Assembly (NCBI RefSeq): GCF_032854445.1
Contig: NC_088304.1
Coordinates: 22,519,704-22,583,703, forward strand
Direction of reading: 5' to 3'
From: Liolophura sinensis
Taxonomy: Eukaryota > Mollusca > Polyplacophora > Chitonida > Chitonidae
Length of the DNA: 64,000 nt
A model generated the notes under the pieces. That model saw nothing but the letters and a program-made list of their open reading frames with translations. It did no database searches and had not been told where the DNA came from. Position 1 is the stretch's first letter. Every line of letters starts with the position of its first letter. A program made the translations under genes and the position numbers. This document shows positions 20,801 through 29,565 of the stretch, one piece after another.

Positions 20801-21387
20801 TTCCCTAGTAACACAGGAGTTTACAGTGACGTTTTATATGATCAAGTAAGCCCCTCGTTTAAACGTACACTCTCAGCATACCGCACCAAGAAAAATATAG
20901 AACTGGCTAAGCGGATACCCACACAACCGAACCTTACTTACATAGAACTGTCCAAGCAGATGCCAACACAACTAAACCTTGCATACATTATTTGACTGGT
21001 ATCTTACCCCATACTCAAGAATATTCAATGGTCAAGCTGTACCACGTGACTATAGTTACGTTCCGAACGCGAAACAGTGTATTTGTGTTGACCCGTTTAT
21101 TCGAGCAGCTTATCGGTCCGTCTGACCCATATAAACGTGTCTTTATCTAATGGCGCTTCTCAACGTACATGCGGACCTACACATTGCTCATATGCACAGG
21201 ACATAGGAAAGCCCGGAGACTAGTACTTACATGCACTAGCGGACTCGTCACTGAATCTTCTGCTAGGGAGGTAAAACCCACAGCCGCTACCCCCCACTAG
21301 GGTAGGGTCACGTCGTGAACAGCTGGACCATTTCAAACAGACTTGCATTAGCCTATTGCAGAAGCGCAAACGAGAAACGTACTTCAT
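11793..21387 (-). CDS. Mitochondrial D-beta-hydroxybutyrate dehydrogenase-like SDR (gene span, one part not found)
   Basis: Six minus-strand exons join in compatible phases to a classical short-chain dehydrogenase. The features in order are an Arg/Ser-rich presequence with [12 protein letters not shown] (cofactor glycine motif, TGxxxGxG); an NNAG motif split across an intron; a catalytic-region 'NVASVHG' serine; the YCAAK (YxxxK) pair; and a C-terminal '[13 protein letters not shown]' ending in TGA. The closing DGGWTA- and the internal '[10 protein letters not shown]' resemble bacterial-type 3-hydroxybutyrate dehydrogenase, which interconverts 3-hydroxybutyrate and acetoacetate with NAD. The exact substrate is inferred. 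Roughly 60 residues between GLTK and IADLIH (the CPG-containing substrate loop) were not found in 11886-16580. The introns rule out bacterial contamination. The last intron but two holds an exon-derived minisatellite. Confidence 0.85.
11886..14176. other. HBDH-like intron sequence, part 1
   Basis: I looked here on the minus strand for the missing substrate-loop exon (Cys-Pro-Gly-Trp type) and did not see it. Several open frames (for example 12925-13299 and 13765-14067) have no SDR features. Confidence 0.5.
14183..14448 (-). repeat. SINE family A, full-length with target-site duplication
   Basis: A complete inverted copy from the (TTTA)n tail to the reverse A box 'ccaactgagccacggaggcc'. It is flanked by the direct repeat GAAAGTTGTTTA at 14171-14182 and 14449-14460, which is the target-site duplication of a retroposition event in the HBDH-like intron. 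Confidence 0.93.
14449..14939. other. HBDH-like intron sequence, part 2
   Basis: A+T-rich; no exon or named repeat was recognised. Confidence 0.5.
14940..15108 (-). repeat. SINE-like element (family C or related)
   Basis: 'caattataacgacggcg', 'ggataaatgaaaccagagg', then a reverse B box 'gctgggttcgaacccgcg' and a tRNA-like end. Diverged. Confidence 0.5.
15110..15915. repeat. ~43-bp minisatellite in the HBDH-like intron
   Basis: About 18 units with core 'acaatgagacagaacaatgg', then 'atgtggggattgtacatgca'. Unit length is not a multiple of three and varies, so the long frames on both strands here (up to 252 codons) are repeat artefacts. Confidence 0.9.
16064..16200 (+). repeat. SINE family A, 5'-truncated
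   Basis: It retains 'gcgaatggttgctggtttcc', 'cccaccataatgctggcc', 'gtcgtataagtgaaatattc' and 'ttgagtacgg'. The tail is short and decayed. Confidence 0.85.
16201..16580. other. HBDH-like intron sequence, part 3
   Basis: No exon or repeat was recognised. Confidence 0.5.
16581..16684 (-). CDS. HBDH-like exon 5: catalytic Ser and YxxxK
   Basis: The acceptor 'ttctctctag' precedes 16684 and the donor 'gtaggg' follows 16581. It encodes '[18 protein letters not shown]', then '[15 protein letters not shown]'. The catalytic Tyr and Lys sit in Y-C-A-A-K. It ends in phase 0. Confidence 0.93.
16685..17295. other. HBDH-like intron between exons 4 and 5
   Basis: A+T-rich intron with proper GT (after 17296) and AG (before 16684) borders. 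No other feature was seen. Confidence 0.7.
17296..17418 (-). CDS. HBDH-like exon 4
   Basis: The acceptor 'ttctttcag' precedes 17418 and the donor 'gtaat' follows 17296. It encodes '[18 protein letters not shown]', then '[14 protein letters not shown]', typical of the segment between NNAG and the catalytic serine in 3-hydroxybutyrate dehydrogenases. Phases match both neighbours. Confidence 0.92.
17800..19006. repeat. 83/84-bp intronic minisatellite built from the HBDH exon 3 end and 5' splice site
   Basis: About 14 units fill the intron immediately after exon 3 in gene direction. On the minus strand each unit contains a copy of the exon 3 end (GGTGTAGACGTGTT, then GGTGAATAATGCTG) followed by GTAAGCCTTTA, the exon's own donor. 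Two sub-types exist. An 84-bp type keeps the exon-identical sequence (about 17930, 18510 and 18760). The commoner 83-bp type has lost one G and reads TTGTGAATAACGTTG. The remainder of the unit is intronic ('tggggtggtgaaatattaag'). Confidence 0.95.
19007..19131 (-). CDS. HBDH-like exon 3: ends in the NNAG motif
   Basis: The acceptor 'tcttccag' precedes 19131; the donor 'gtaagc' follows 19007. It encodes '[19 protein letters not shown]', then 'GVDVLVNNA' plus the first base of Gly. The last about 30 bases and the donor are the template of the minisatellite at 17800-19006. Confidence 0.92.
19132..19927. other. HBDH-like intron between exons 2 and 3
   Basis: Contains the perfect hairpin listed separately. 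The open frames at 19399-19693 show no SDR-like or other recognisable features. Confidence 0.6.
19284..19334. repeat. Perfect 18-bp inverted repeat (hairpin)
   Basis: Arm TTCCTAGGGTAACATAGG at 19284-19301 and its exact reverse complement CCTATGTTACCCTAGGAA at 19317-19334, with a 15-base loop. It lies in the intron between HBDH-like exons 2 and 3. Confidence 0.95.
19928..20084 (-). CDS. HBDH-like exon 2: Rossmann nucleotide-binding motif
   Basis: The acceptor 'cctcag' precedes base 20084 and the donor is 'gtaggt' after 19928. It encodes 51 full codons with '[20 protein letters not shown]', then '[10 protein letters not shown]'. This is the beta1-alpha1-beta2 part of the NAD-binding fold. Confidence 0.9.
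20152..20265 (-). repeat. SINE family A, decayed 3' portion
   Basis: A (TTTA)n tail followed by 'tttgactggtattttattg' and 'gattgcggccaaaattatac', matching the family's 3' half only weakly. Confidence 0.55.
20266..21230. other. HBDH-like first intron
   Basis: It contains a purine/pyrimidine-alternating stretch rich in 'catgcatg/acgtgcatg' (20400-20590) and a C-rich, ACCCC-containing stretch (20590-20780). A SINE A tail fragment sits near 20985-21035. No exon was recognised. Confidence 0.5.
21231..21387 (-). CDS. HBDH-like exon 1: mitochondrial presequence
   Basis: Starting at ATG 21387-21385, the peptide is rich in Arg and Ser, nearly free of acidic residues at first, and contains a 'PSRRFSDES' segment that fits an R-x-F/S type matrix-peptidase site. 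The donor is GTAAG at 21230. The phase (one spare base) exactly matches the next exon, which starts with GT to complete a Cys codon. A more upstream in-frame Met at 21600 exists; I prefer 21387 because translation from it looks like a transit peptide. 5' UTR introns cannot be excluded. Confidence 0.65.
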
Positions 21388-22333
21388 TCTCGGGTTAATG
21401 TTTAGAGTACCACGTGCAAGTGGGCATGCTTCGACAGTCTTCGAGAAAACTCGGCAATCGTCGGCAGTTAACAGTGTTGATAATAAGCATTGATTTAAGG
21501 AGTAAAAGCCATCGAGTTGTGACGGCGCCACGGAGCGATGACTGCAACAAAAATGTTGTGAGGGACCCCACTTAACAACAACTGTAACTCTTGTTTTCAA
21601 TCAATTCGATAGGTCACGCAATACAATACATATAACAGCAAGGGAACAAAGTCGCTTTGACCTCAGCAGAGTTGCGCCGGAAATAGCTTTCATGTACATC
21701 CAGCCCCACGTATGAATAGTCACGACACTCTTTGACACGATCTACCTGCGGTCACTAGCTAGATCTACATGAACTGATGTCCTATGGCCGCCATCATTGT
21801 TTATCCGTTTAACTGTTTCATTAATGTTGAATTTTGAACTACATGGGTTTATGATAAGCTATTGAATTTTATTGGATTCCTTGGGTGAGAAAACAACATG
21901 ATTTGTAACCTAGATCAACAATCTATGTGCCCTGGAAAATGATATAACACTTTTTTTTGTTTTTTTTGTTCGATTTCGGTCATTTTGTAAATCAAGATGG
22001 CGGCCGTATTTGCGGTAGGACGGGGAATCAGTGTACCCTATCAGCACTTCCTGTTTTTGTGAGGACGAATATAATTCTGTGTATTTTAGGGTGTAGAGCC
22101 TTTTCTCGATGCCAGCCTGCCATTTTTTGTGTATGAGTGCATGCTTGGTATCAAAGTAATGGGAATTTTCATAACTTTGGGCAGGTGTGAGCTTTAATGA
22201 CGAAGTTTGAAATTCTGGGCGAGAGGACACAAGGAGACAGGTGATGTTAACCCTATAGGCTGAAAAGAGCACATTTGGTTCTATTTGGTGGTGCCTGCTG
22301 CATAATTTTGCCATCTTTCCTCGCAATACACGT
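21388..22333. other. Upstream flank of the HBDH-like gene
   Basis: Presumably promoter or 5' UTR of the minus-strand dehydrogenase gene. I could not define a TATA box or initiator with confidence. The minus-strand frame at 21910-22401 has no recognisable domain. Confidence 0.35.
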
Positions 22334-22397
22334 AAATACACTCTGGGGTAACAGCAAATACACTCTGGGGTAACTTGCAAATACACTCTGGGGTAAC
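22334..22397 (+). repeat. Three copies of a 19-bp coding fragment of the LINE
   Basis: AAATACACTCTGGGGTAAC occurs at 22334-22352, 22356-22374 and 22379-22397, separated by three and four bases. The last copy continues into the LINE coding sequence (T-L-W-G-N-T-Y), so the array sits at the 5' truncation point of the element. Confidence 0.95.
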
Positions 22398-22835
22398 ACA
22401 TATAAAACGCATCTACAACCTATTGTCATATTACAAAAACGCGCCATTCGAACGATAAGCCTATCAGACCGCCTGACACACACAGCACCAATATTTGCTA
22501 GTCTCCAAATATTACCATTGTCTCTCTTGAACACTTACTCGATATTACTCCTTTCCCACAGATTTTTTTATCAGCCTTTTAGAATCCCCAGAAGTCTACA
22601 TAATCATCTACTGAAACTAAATTTAGTAACGCAGCGAAATACCAGACGTCATGCTCTAGATTTTTACAGACCACTATATCGTTCTAATTTATCTTTTCGT
22701 TTGCTCAAAACAGCGGGGCCTAGGGAATGGAACATGCTACCAGATAAACTACGTTGTATCGAGTCTATTTCACTATTTAAAACTAAACTAAAACAACATC
22801 TCCTGCAGCAAATAACAAATAAACGTTGTGCCTAG
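22374..22835 (+). pseudogene. LINE ORF2 C-terminal fragment
   Basis: Open from just after TAA at 22371-22373 to TAG at 22833-22835. It contains the post-RT region familiar from many non-LTR elements: 'WGNTYKTHLQPIVILQKRAI' (the Q-K-R-A-I-R segment), 'RLTHTAPIFASLQIL', and the C-terminal 'AGPREWNMLPDKLR' followed by 'SLFKTKLKQHLLQ'. No endonuclease or YADD core is present. It is a dead, 5'-truncated insertion. Confidence 0.82.
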
Positions 22836-22934
22836 GGTATTGTTTCATTGTGTGTCGGCTTTGTTAATGATGTTATTCACTTTCTCTGTCCGCCATATAT
22901 AGCATGTATTTGTATATTTCTATCGGGATAGATC

Positions 22935-22950
22935 AAGCTCCTTGGAGCTT
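22935..22950 (+). other. Hairpin in the LINE 3' UTR
   Basis: AAGCTCCTTGGAGCTT: a 6-bp stem AAGCTC/GAGCTT closing a CTTG loop. It may be a 3' UTR structure recognised by the element's reverse transcriptase, as in some LINE/SINE pairs, but this is inference. Confidence 0.5.
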
Positions 22951-23222
22951 TACTCCCGCCATATGTTTCTTTAATCTTGTATTAGCCTTATGGCATTCTA
23001 ATATTCGTGTGTCTCGAGTAATATTTATAGCATGGTTTTGTGAGTGTCTGTTCGGGTGATCTCCGTGCTTTGATAAGAAAATTACAGAGCAGACACGAAC
23101 AGCCGAAATTGTGTTTCCTAATATATCCTATATATTTGTAGTTACTATAAGTTAAAGCGATAAGGCAAGATTTATGCATATGTATATATAGATATGGTGA
23201 ATAAAGAAATCTGAAATCTGAA

Positions 23223-24344
23223 GCCTGAAAACGGCAAAGCTGGCAATTGCTGAGTCCATGGCGTCCTCCATCTTTAACACCCTGTAATTTATGCTGAGGG
23301 TGTGTTGCCTCTCAACCAATGAGATTCGTTAAAATTGCCGGCTTGTTCGTGTAAACTCGGAACCTACGTCCAACATTCCGGTTTCCTGATCGTCAAGCGG
23401 AATCCGAACTGTACTGTTCGCTACCTTCTGAGTTCTACCGGAAATGTACGAACCGCACTTCGGCTGTTACGAACCGCACTTCGGTGGTTTCCGACGGCAA
23501 TTCTCCTCCTAACACAAAAGACTTCAGGACTAGTTCTTAGGCAAAATGGAGTCACCCACAGCGGATGTTGGCGCTGACTTTATTTATAATTTATCAACTT
23601 GAGGTACATATTAGAATTTTTAAATTAAATATTAAAATTTTCTACTCCTTTAAGGGTATTCCTGTAGACCTATTCTCTTAATTATATTACACTTGGTCAT
23701 GTGAGGACATTGAGCACCACTCCTTGCATTATCCCGGAAAACCTATTTTCTGCAGCACGTGCATGAACACTGGTCAGTTTTCTTAACAGCTAATTCTTTG
23801 GCCCCTTGCGACTGGTATTCTTCAGAGCGATATATGTACGTAGTTCCTGGTTTAACTAGAAATCCTGTACCAGAACAGGAATTATACATTTTTATTTATT
23901 CAGCGGTATGAAATTTAAATTCATTCTCAGGATGAGTTCGTCATCAGTTTACAGAAAAGGACGCCTTCTGGGGTGGAGACAGAAAGGTCCTTTTTGTATA
24001 AAATACAGTGAAAAAAACTGTTGAGGCTGCGAGAGATTAACTCACTCACTCACTCACTCACTCTTGTTTCCGGCTGGTCTTGATAAGAATTCCTGAAATC
24101 AAATTGATTTATGGTTATCAAGCACGTCAGAGAAAATGCCTGTGGCCGTTTACTTTTCTTTCCACAAACTATTCCTAAATAAATCATATTGTTTTATTTA
24201 TTGTCTATTCTTTTAAACGAAATCAATCTTAGCATATACAAAGGAGAAGAGCATTTGAATCAGATTGATATTGATAAATAATGTTTACGAGATAAATCAC
24301 ATCGTATGAACAAGTGATTTGTTTTTCGACGGGTTCCTCAAAAA
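23223..24344. other. Non-coding stretch with (ACTC)n run
   Basis: It includes a short tandem of 'gaaccgcacttcgg' near 23448-23485 and an (ACTC)n run at about 24040-24063 that resembles the tail of SINE family B. No gene was recognised. Confidence 0.5.
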
Positions 24345-25186
24345 TTGGCCAAATTTATAGATCAAAACGTGGAAGAAAGATTCCACCGTTATTTCCGGTT
24401 TTTGGACGTTAACAAAGATCGCGACATTCGCTGGGAAGATTTCGACCAACTGATGAAGAACATTTGTTCGACATACGGAGCAGGTGATGAGAAACTTGAT
24501 AGATTAAGAGAAGACACCAAGAATTGGTGGACAAAGGTGGGAAGATTGGAAGTCGACGAAGAACTATCTGAAGACAGATATCTACAAACTATGATGGATT
24601 TCTTAACCACGAATTTGGCTAAATTTGTCGAAGACTATCGGGAAAGTTGTTTGACGCCATAGACCGTAGGCCTACCCGTGACGACAAGATGTCAGCAGAA
24701 GAATTCCACATGTATTTCAAACTATTCAACGTGACCGACTCGGAGGCTCGGAACGGTTAGTCGGTATCCGACACCTGTGATGAGGAGTGTAAGGGCTTAC
24801 GGGGAGATGCTAGGACCTGGTGGACAAAGTGTGAAACTCTAGCGGTAGACAGACAACTGGCCGTGGATGGATAAGCACCAGCTATGACAGGAATGTTCAT
24901 CGCGGATTCGACCAAATTCCTCGATGAATATGGTAAACCTTTCTCTGCCGTGTTTGACGCCATAAATCATAACTATGACGACAGGATGTCAGCAGAAAAG
25001 TTTTTAAAGTATTTCAAAGTTTTCAACGTAACTGATTTGGAGGCTGTGGAGAGGAATTGTCAGACGATTGACGTCACAAAGAAAGGAATCATCACGCGAA
25101 AGGAATGGATCTTGGCTAGTATTAACTACGCTACTCGACAAGACCCAGACTTCGATCATGGCTCCCTGTGCATGTTCAGGTGGTGA
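24345..25186 (+). pseudogene. EF-hand / sarcoplasmic calcium-binding-protein-like pseudogene with internal tandem duplication (copy 2)
   Basis: The first part (from 24345, where TTG stands at the expected start) encodes 'FRFLDVNKDRDIRWEDF' (an EF-hand-like loop), then 'TKNWWTKVGRLEVDEELSED' and 'LAKFVEDYRE'. A frameshift near 24645 moves the continuation 'LFDAIDRRPTRDDKMSAEEF' to another frame, which ends at TAG 24759-24761. A second copy of the central part follows ('DARTWWTKCETLAVDRQL', stop, 'STKFLDEYGKPF', 'DDRMSAEKFLKYFKVFNVTD'). It runs through 'RKEWILASINYATRQDPDFD' to 'GSLCMFRW' and TGA at 25184-25186. Stops and frameshifts in both halves, and the absence of introns, point to a pseudogene. 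The family name is probable, not certain. Related to the locus at 4028-4490. Confidence 0.75.
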
Positions 25187-25605
25187 CCGAGATGTTATCG
25201 CACGTCCATGGTATGTTACTTTTTGGTGACTTGGTGCCAGTAATATACACTCCTCAATACCCCCATTAACAGCAGATTCAGTTACAGGATAAGGTAGTAT
25301 ATGTTATAAGGGGACAATAGTTAACGTATATCAGGGGACACAACTCTTATGACCTCTTAACACTACTGGATAGTCTCTCTTGACTTGCGCATCTGATCAG
25401 TTTTCTCTTTCTTATAGCGCTTACTACGCATTTAGCAAACTGTGAATACTCTTGAAGAGTTCTACTCTACTTGCCAACATTTTGGTATGTGGTATACTTA
25501 GGCCATTTAAAATCGGCGTTTTGAACAGGAAATTTGCAAATTGGTTGGTGTTCAGATCTAGCTTTGGCAGATTCACTGATTTACCCGTTCATGTACATGT
25601 GCTGT
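25187..25605. other. Non-coding spacer
   Basis: The first 60 or so bases match the 3' flank of the EF-hand pseudogene at 4028-4490. The rest is unremarkable. Confidence 0.5.
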
Positions 25606-26720
25606 GTTTCCCAGATAAACCTTCCTGTATATGTGCTGTGTTCTCAGAAAAAACTTCCCGCATATGTGCCGTGTTTCCCAGGTAAACCTTCCTATTTATA
25701 TGCCGGGTTTCCCAAATAAACCTTCCTACATATGAGCAGTGTTTCCCAGATAAACCTTCCTGTATATGTGCTGTGTTTCCCAGATAACCATTCCTGTATA
25801 TGTGCTGTGTTTCCCAGATAAACCTTCCTGTATACGTACTGTTTCCCAGATAAACCTTCCTGTATACGTGCTGTGTTTCCCAGATAAACCTTCCTGCATA
25901 TGAGCTGTTTCCCAGATAATCCTTCCTGTATACGTGCTGTTTCCCAGATAAACCTTCCTGCATGAGCTGTGTTTCCTAGATAAACCTTCCTGCATATGAG
26001 CTGTGTTTCCCAGATAACCCTTCCTGTGTATGTGCCATGTTTCCCAGATAAACCTTCCTGTATACGTGCTGTTTCCCAGATAAACCTTTCTGCATATGAG
26101 CTGTGTTTCCCCAGATAAACCTTCCTGTATACGTGCTGTTTCCCAGATAAACCTTCCTGCATATGAGCCGTGTTTCCCAGGTAAACCTTCCTATTTATGT
26201 GCTGTGTTTCCCAGGTAAACCTTCCTATTTATGTGCTGTGTTTCCCAGATAAACCTTCCTGTATACGTGCCGTGTTTCCCAGATAAACCTTCCTGTATAT
26301 GTGCTGTGTTTCCCAGATAATCCTTCCTGGATATGAGCCGTGTTTCCCAGGTAAACCTTCCTATTTATGTGCTGTGTTTCCCAGATAAACCTTCCTGTAT
26401 ACGTGCTGTTTCCCAGATAAACCTTCCTGTATACGTGCTGTGTTTCCCAGATAATCCTTCCTGGATATGAGCCGTGTTTCCCAGGTAAACCTTCCTATTT
26501 ATGTGCTGTGTTTCCCAGGTAAACCTTGGTATAAATGTGCAGTGTTTCCAAGATAACTCTTCCTGTATATGTGGTATGTTTCCCAGATAAACCTCCCTGT
26601 ATGTGTTCTGTGTTTCCCACATAAACCTTCGTGTATATATGTTATGTTTTCCCACATAAACCTTCTTGTACATATGCTTTGTTTTCCGGGTAAACGTTGT
26701 TGTAGGCTCATTTTGAGTAA
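25606..26720. repeat. 33-35 bp minisatellite, about 30 copies
   Basis: Core 'tgtgtttcccagataaacct' followed by 'tcctgtatatgtgc'. Unit length alternates between about 30 and 35 through presence or absence of 'gtgt' or 'tat'. Open frames on the minus strand are repeat artefacts. Confidence 0.93.
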
Positions 26721-27540
26721 TTTTAGACCAGCGAGGCCGTGTGGTGCGCAACTGGCGCAGTTTTTTCTTGGGTGAGCCATAAACATATATCTCTTCAGTT
26801 AGCTGGGTAAACCTTCCTATAACCGTTCTGAAACTGGGTGAATTGCAAAACTGCTAATGCGACAAGTGCAAGTTTGTACATTCGGCTCTATTTTATGTTT
26901 TTTTTTATTGATTCTTCATCATTGGAGTTTTGGCGATTCCAAAAAAGAAAACTTAGATAAATCGTGATTTCGTCTAACATGAATGCCATCATATCATCCT
27001 CATAAGTGTTAACCCTGAAGATGCATCGTCAGCGCGATGTGGCTTCTTCCTGTCTGTCTAATTTGCATGACAGCACGGTGTTGGTGATCTGGGGCCGATT
27101 ACGCAAAGAAATCGTACCTACACTCAATTTCAGACCGAACAATTATGTTTACAACTGAAATAAAAAAATAAGCTACGCCACTTGCACAAAGGATTTGTAA
27201 GGCAATTGTAAATTTTCAACGATTTGTAAAGTTACAATCGCAATCGTAGGAAAATTTGAACAGTACATAAATGGACATTATGAAATGAATTCTACAGCAT
27301 AAGGATTCAGGAGCTAACAGCAACAGCGTGGGGGGGGGGGGAATGCTTGTAACATCTTTTTGAGACAACTACATTGTACATCTTGGCAACTGAAGTCGAA
27401 AAGTACTAAGTCTACATAAGGCAAGTATTTAAAGTCAACGCTTATTTTGGGGGCGACTGTAAATATTTACATCAGGATCAACCCGATTGCAATTTTTAAC
27501 TGTAATTTACAACTGTGGTAGCTTATAATCCATTCGTGCA
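26721..27540. other. Non-coding spacer with poly-G tract
   Basis: A run of G at about 27330-27341; otherwise nothing recognised. Confidence 0.5.
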
Positions 27541-27905
27541 AGTGTGAGTGAGTGAGTGCTTGGGGTTTAACGTCGTACTTAACAATTTTTTCAGTCATAT
27601 GACGACGAAGGAATCTTTAGGGTGCATGTACGTGTAATGTGCCTCCTTGTAGCAGGATGGATTTCCACCGCTCGTTTATTTAGTGCTGCTTCACTGAGAC
27701 GACTTACCGAAGGCAAGTAAGCTGCCCCGCCTGAGCCATTATACTGATACGGGTCAACCAGTCGTTGCACCTATCCCCTTCATGCTGAACGCCAAGCGAG
27801 GAAGTTACAACTTCCTCTTTTAAAGTCTTAGGTGTGACTCGATCAAGGATTGATCCTGGATCTACCGAAGCGGACGCTCTACCAACTGTGCTATCCGGGC
27901 CGGTA
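27541..27905 (-). repeat. tRNA-derived SINE, family B
   Basis: On the minus strand the head is tRNA-like (A box near 'tagcacagttggtagagcg', B-box-like 'gatcgagtcacacc'). The body has 'ccaagcgaggaag', 'gccattatactgatacgggt' and 'atttccaccgctcg' in plus-strand reading, and the tail ends in (CACT)n. Two further copies lie at 40225-40412 and 55285-55612. It has a conserved central region, as known in several metazoan SINE superfamilies. The specific family name is not claimed. Confidence 0.85.
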
Positions 27906-28830
27906 CCATTCGTGCAAGAGGGTGTCGAATGTAAGCTAAGGCCACGACCGTCACTCGAGTGATACACAATCAAATTGGGATTAGGATCCTTTGTGCAAGC
28001 GGCCCCTCATCTTTAGCATGTATCCTCGCTATTAAGGGAATACATTATCAAGATACGAAATACCTAAAAGAATTCGTCAAATATTTTCAGATAAATTAAT
28101 CACTGTCTTCCTTCAATATCGAAGACAAATGACCAGTGGAATAAGTCAGCACATAGAAAACAGTGTTTGAAGAGGTTAAACGATGAACCGAACAGATAAA
28201 GTGAATCAAAAAAAAAAAAAAAAAACAGAACAACACAAAATGAATTTTAACATGGCTTTATTTCGACCGGAAAGTTCAAATATATATATTGCACAAGAAG
28301 ACCTCTATAATGAAGTACAATGATTTGAATACGAACATTTACATGCTCACAAGTAACACAAGTGGGCCAAGCCTTCGACGACTCTGCGATCCGCAAGTGA
28401 CAAAATACAGAAATACTAAGAGGATGAGAACAAGAAAATAAATAAAAATGAAAATGAAAACGTCACAACGAACTAAAAGAATTTAAATTAGTTTTGTCAC
28501 CGAGTACATCTATTCATGGCCGAAATGCAGAATTTCGTAAAAACCTGAAAGAAATGACATTCAAAAAATAACATTTTCGAAAATGACTTAACTTCAAAAA
28601 AGCATATTGCTATGTCCAAGAGAGCTGAGGGTCATTGGGCGGGTTGGTTTAGGTATGTCGGGGTCTGGCTGGATGTGAGGGTAGCTAGGGGTGGGATAGT
28701 CGGGGATAAGATTCAAGAATCATTGAAAAAAATGAAGTAAAACAACTCTCTCTTAGGCGACCAGTTGGTCTTCATGCTGACTGACATCCATGCCCACCAC
28801 ACTGTATTCTTTAGTCACTTCTAGCGCATG
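27906..28830. other. Non-coding stretch, possible end of the GRK transcript
   Basis: It holds an A-tract (28207-28225) and, on the minus strand, an AATAAA at about 28257-28262 just upstream of a T-rich tract. This is a conceivable poly(A) site for the minus-strand kinase gene, but would imply a 3' UTR of about 9 kb. Speculative. Confidence 0.25.
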
Positions 28831-29565
28831 ACAAAGTACATGTACGTAATGTACACATTAGTCACTTCCAGTGTAAGACAAAGTATGTACATAGTGTACA
28901 CATTAGTCACTTCCAGTGCATGACAAAGTACGTGTATGTAATGTACACATTAGTCACTTCCAGCGCATGACAAATGACATGTACATAATGTACACATTAG
29001 TCACTTCCAGTGTATGACAAAGTGTATGTACGTAATGTACACATTAGTCACTTCCAGCGCATGACAAATGACATGTACGTAATGTACACATTAGTCACTT
29101 CCAGTGTATGACAAAGTGTATGTATGTGGTGTACACATTAGTCACTTCCAGCGCATGACAAAGTACATGTACGTAATGTACACATTAGTCACTTCCAGTG
29201 CATGACAAAATGTATGTACGTAATGTACCCATTAGTCACTTCTAGTGCATGACAAAGTACAGGAAAGTAATGTACACATTAGTCACTACCAGCGGATGAT
29301 AAAGTACATCTACGTAATGTACACATTAGTCACTCCCAGCGGATGACAAAGTACGTGTAAGTAATTTGTTGGTGCCAGCGGATGACAAAGTACAGGAACG
29401 TAATGTACACATTAGTCACTACCAGCGCATGACAAAATGTATGTACGTAATGTACACATTAGTCACTTCCAGTGTATGACAAAGTGTATGTATGTGGTGT
29501 ACACATTAGTCACTACCAGCGCATGACAAAGTACATGTACGTAATGTATACATTAGTCACAAACA
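28831..29565. repeat. 46-50 bp minisatellite, about 15 copies
   Basis: Core 'acattagtcacttccagtgc' followed by 'atgacaaagtacatgtacg' and 'taatgtac'. Several units contain the palindrome-like TACATGTACGTA. Confidence 0.92.

Larger units (their letters stand above)
22334..23222 (+). mobile_element. 5'-truncated non-LTR retrotransposon (LINE), 3' end of ORF2 and 3' UTR
   Basis: The ORF2 C-terminus is followed by about 385 bases of 3' UTR ending in a short tandem tail 'aaatctgaaatctgaagcc'. A 3' end of tandem short repeats rather than poly(A) is common in CR1/L2/Jockey-related elements. The UTR contains a hairpin (22935-22950). Clade is not assigned because the RT catalytic core is absent. Confidence 0.8.

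Noticed and set aside
25606-26720. CRISPR-like appearance of repeats with short variable spacers
   Set aside because: Units are contiguous and variable throughout, with no unique spacers, and the context is an animal genome.
25589-26751. Long minus-strand frames of Y-L-G-N-x-A/H-I-Q-E-G-L-S-G-K type repeats
   Set aside because: They arise from the 33-35 bp minisatellite, whose unit length changes and shifts the frame repeatedly.
27830-27903. tRNA-like sequence on the minus strand
   Set aside because: It is the head of SINE family B, which recurs at 55285-55612 with the same body.
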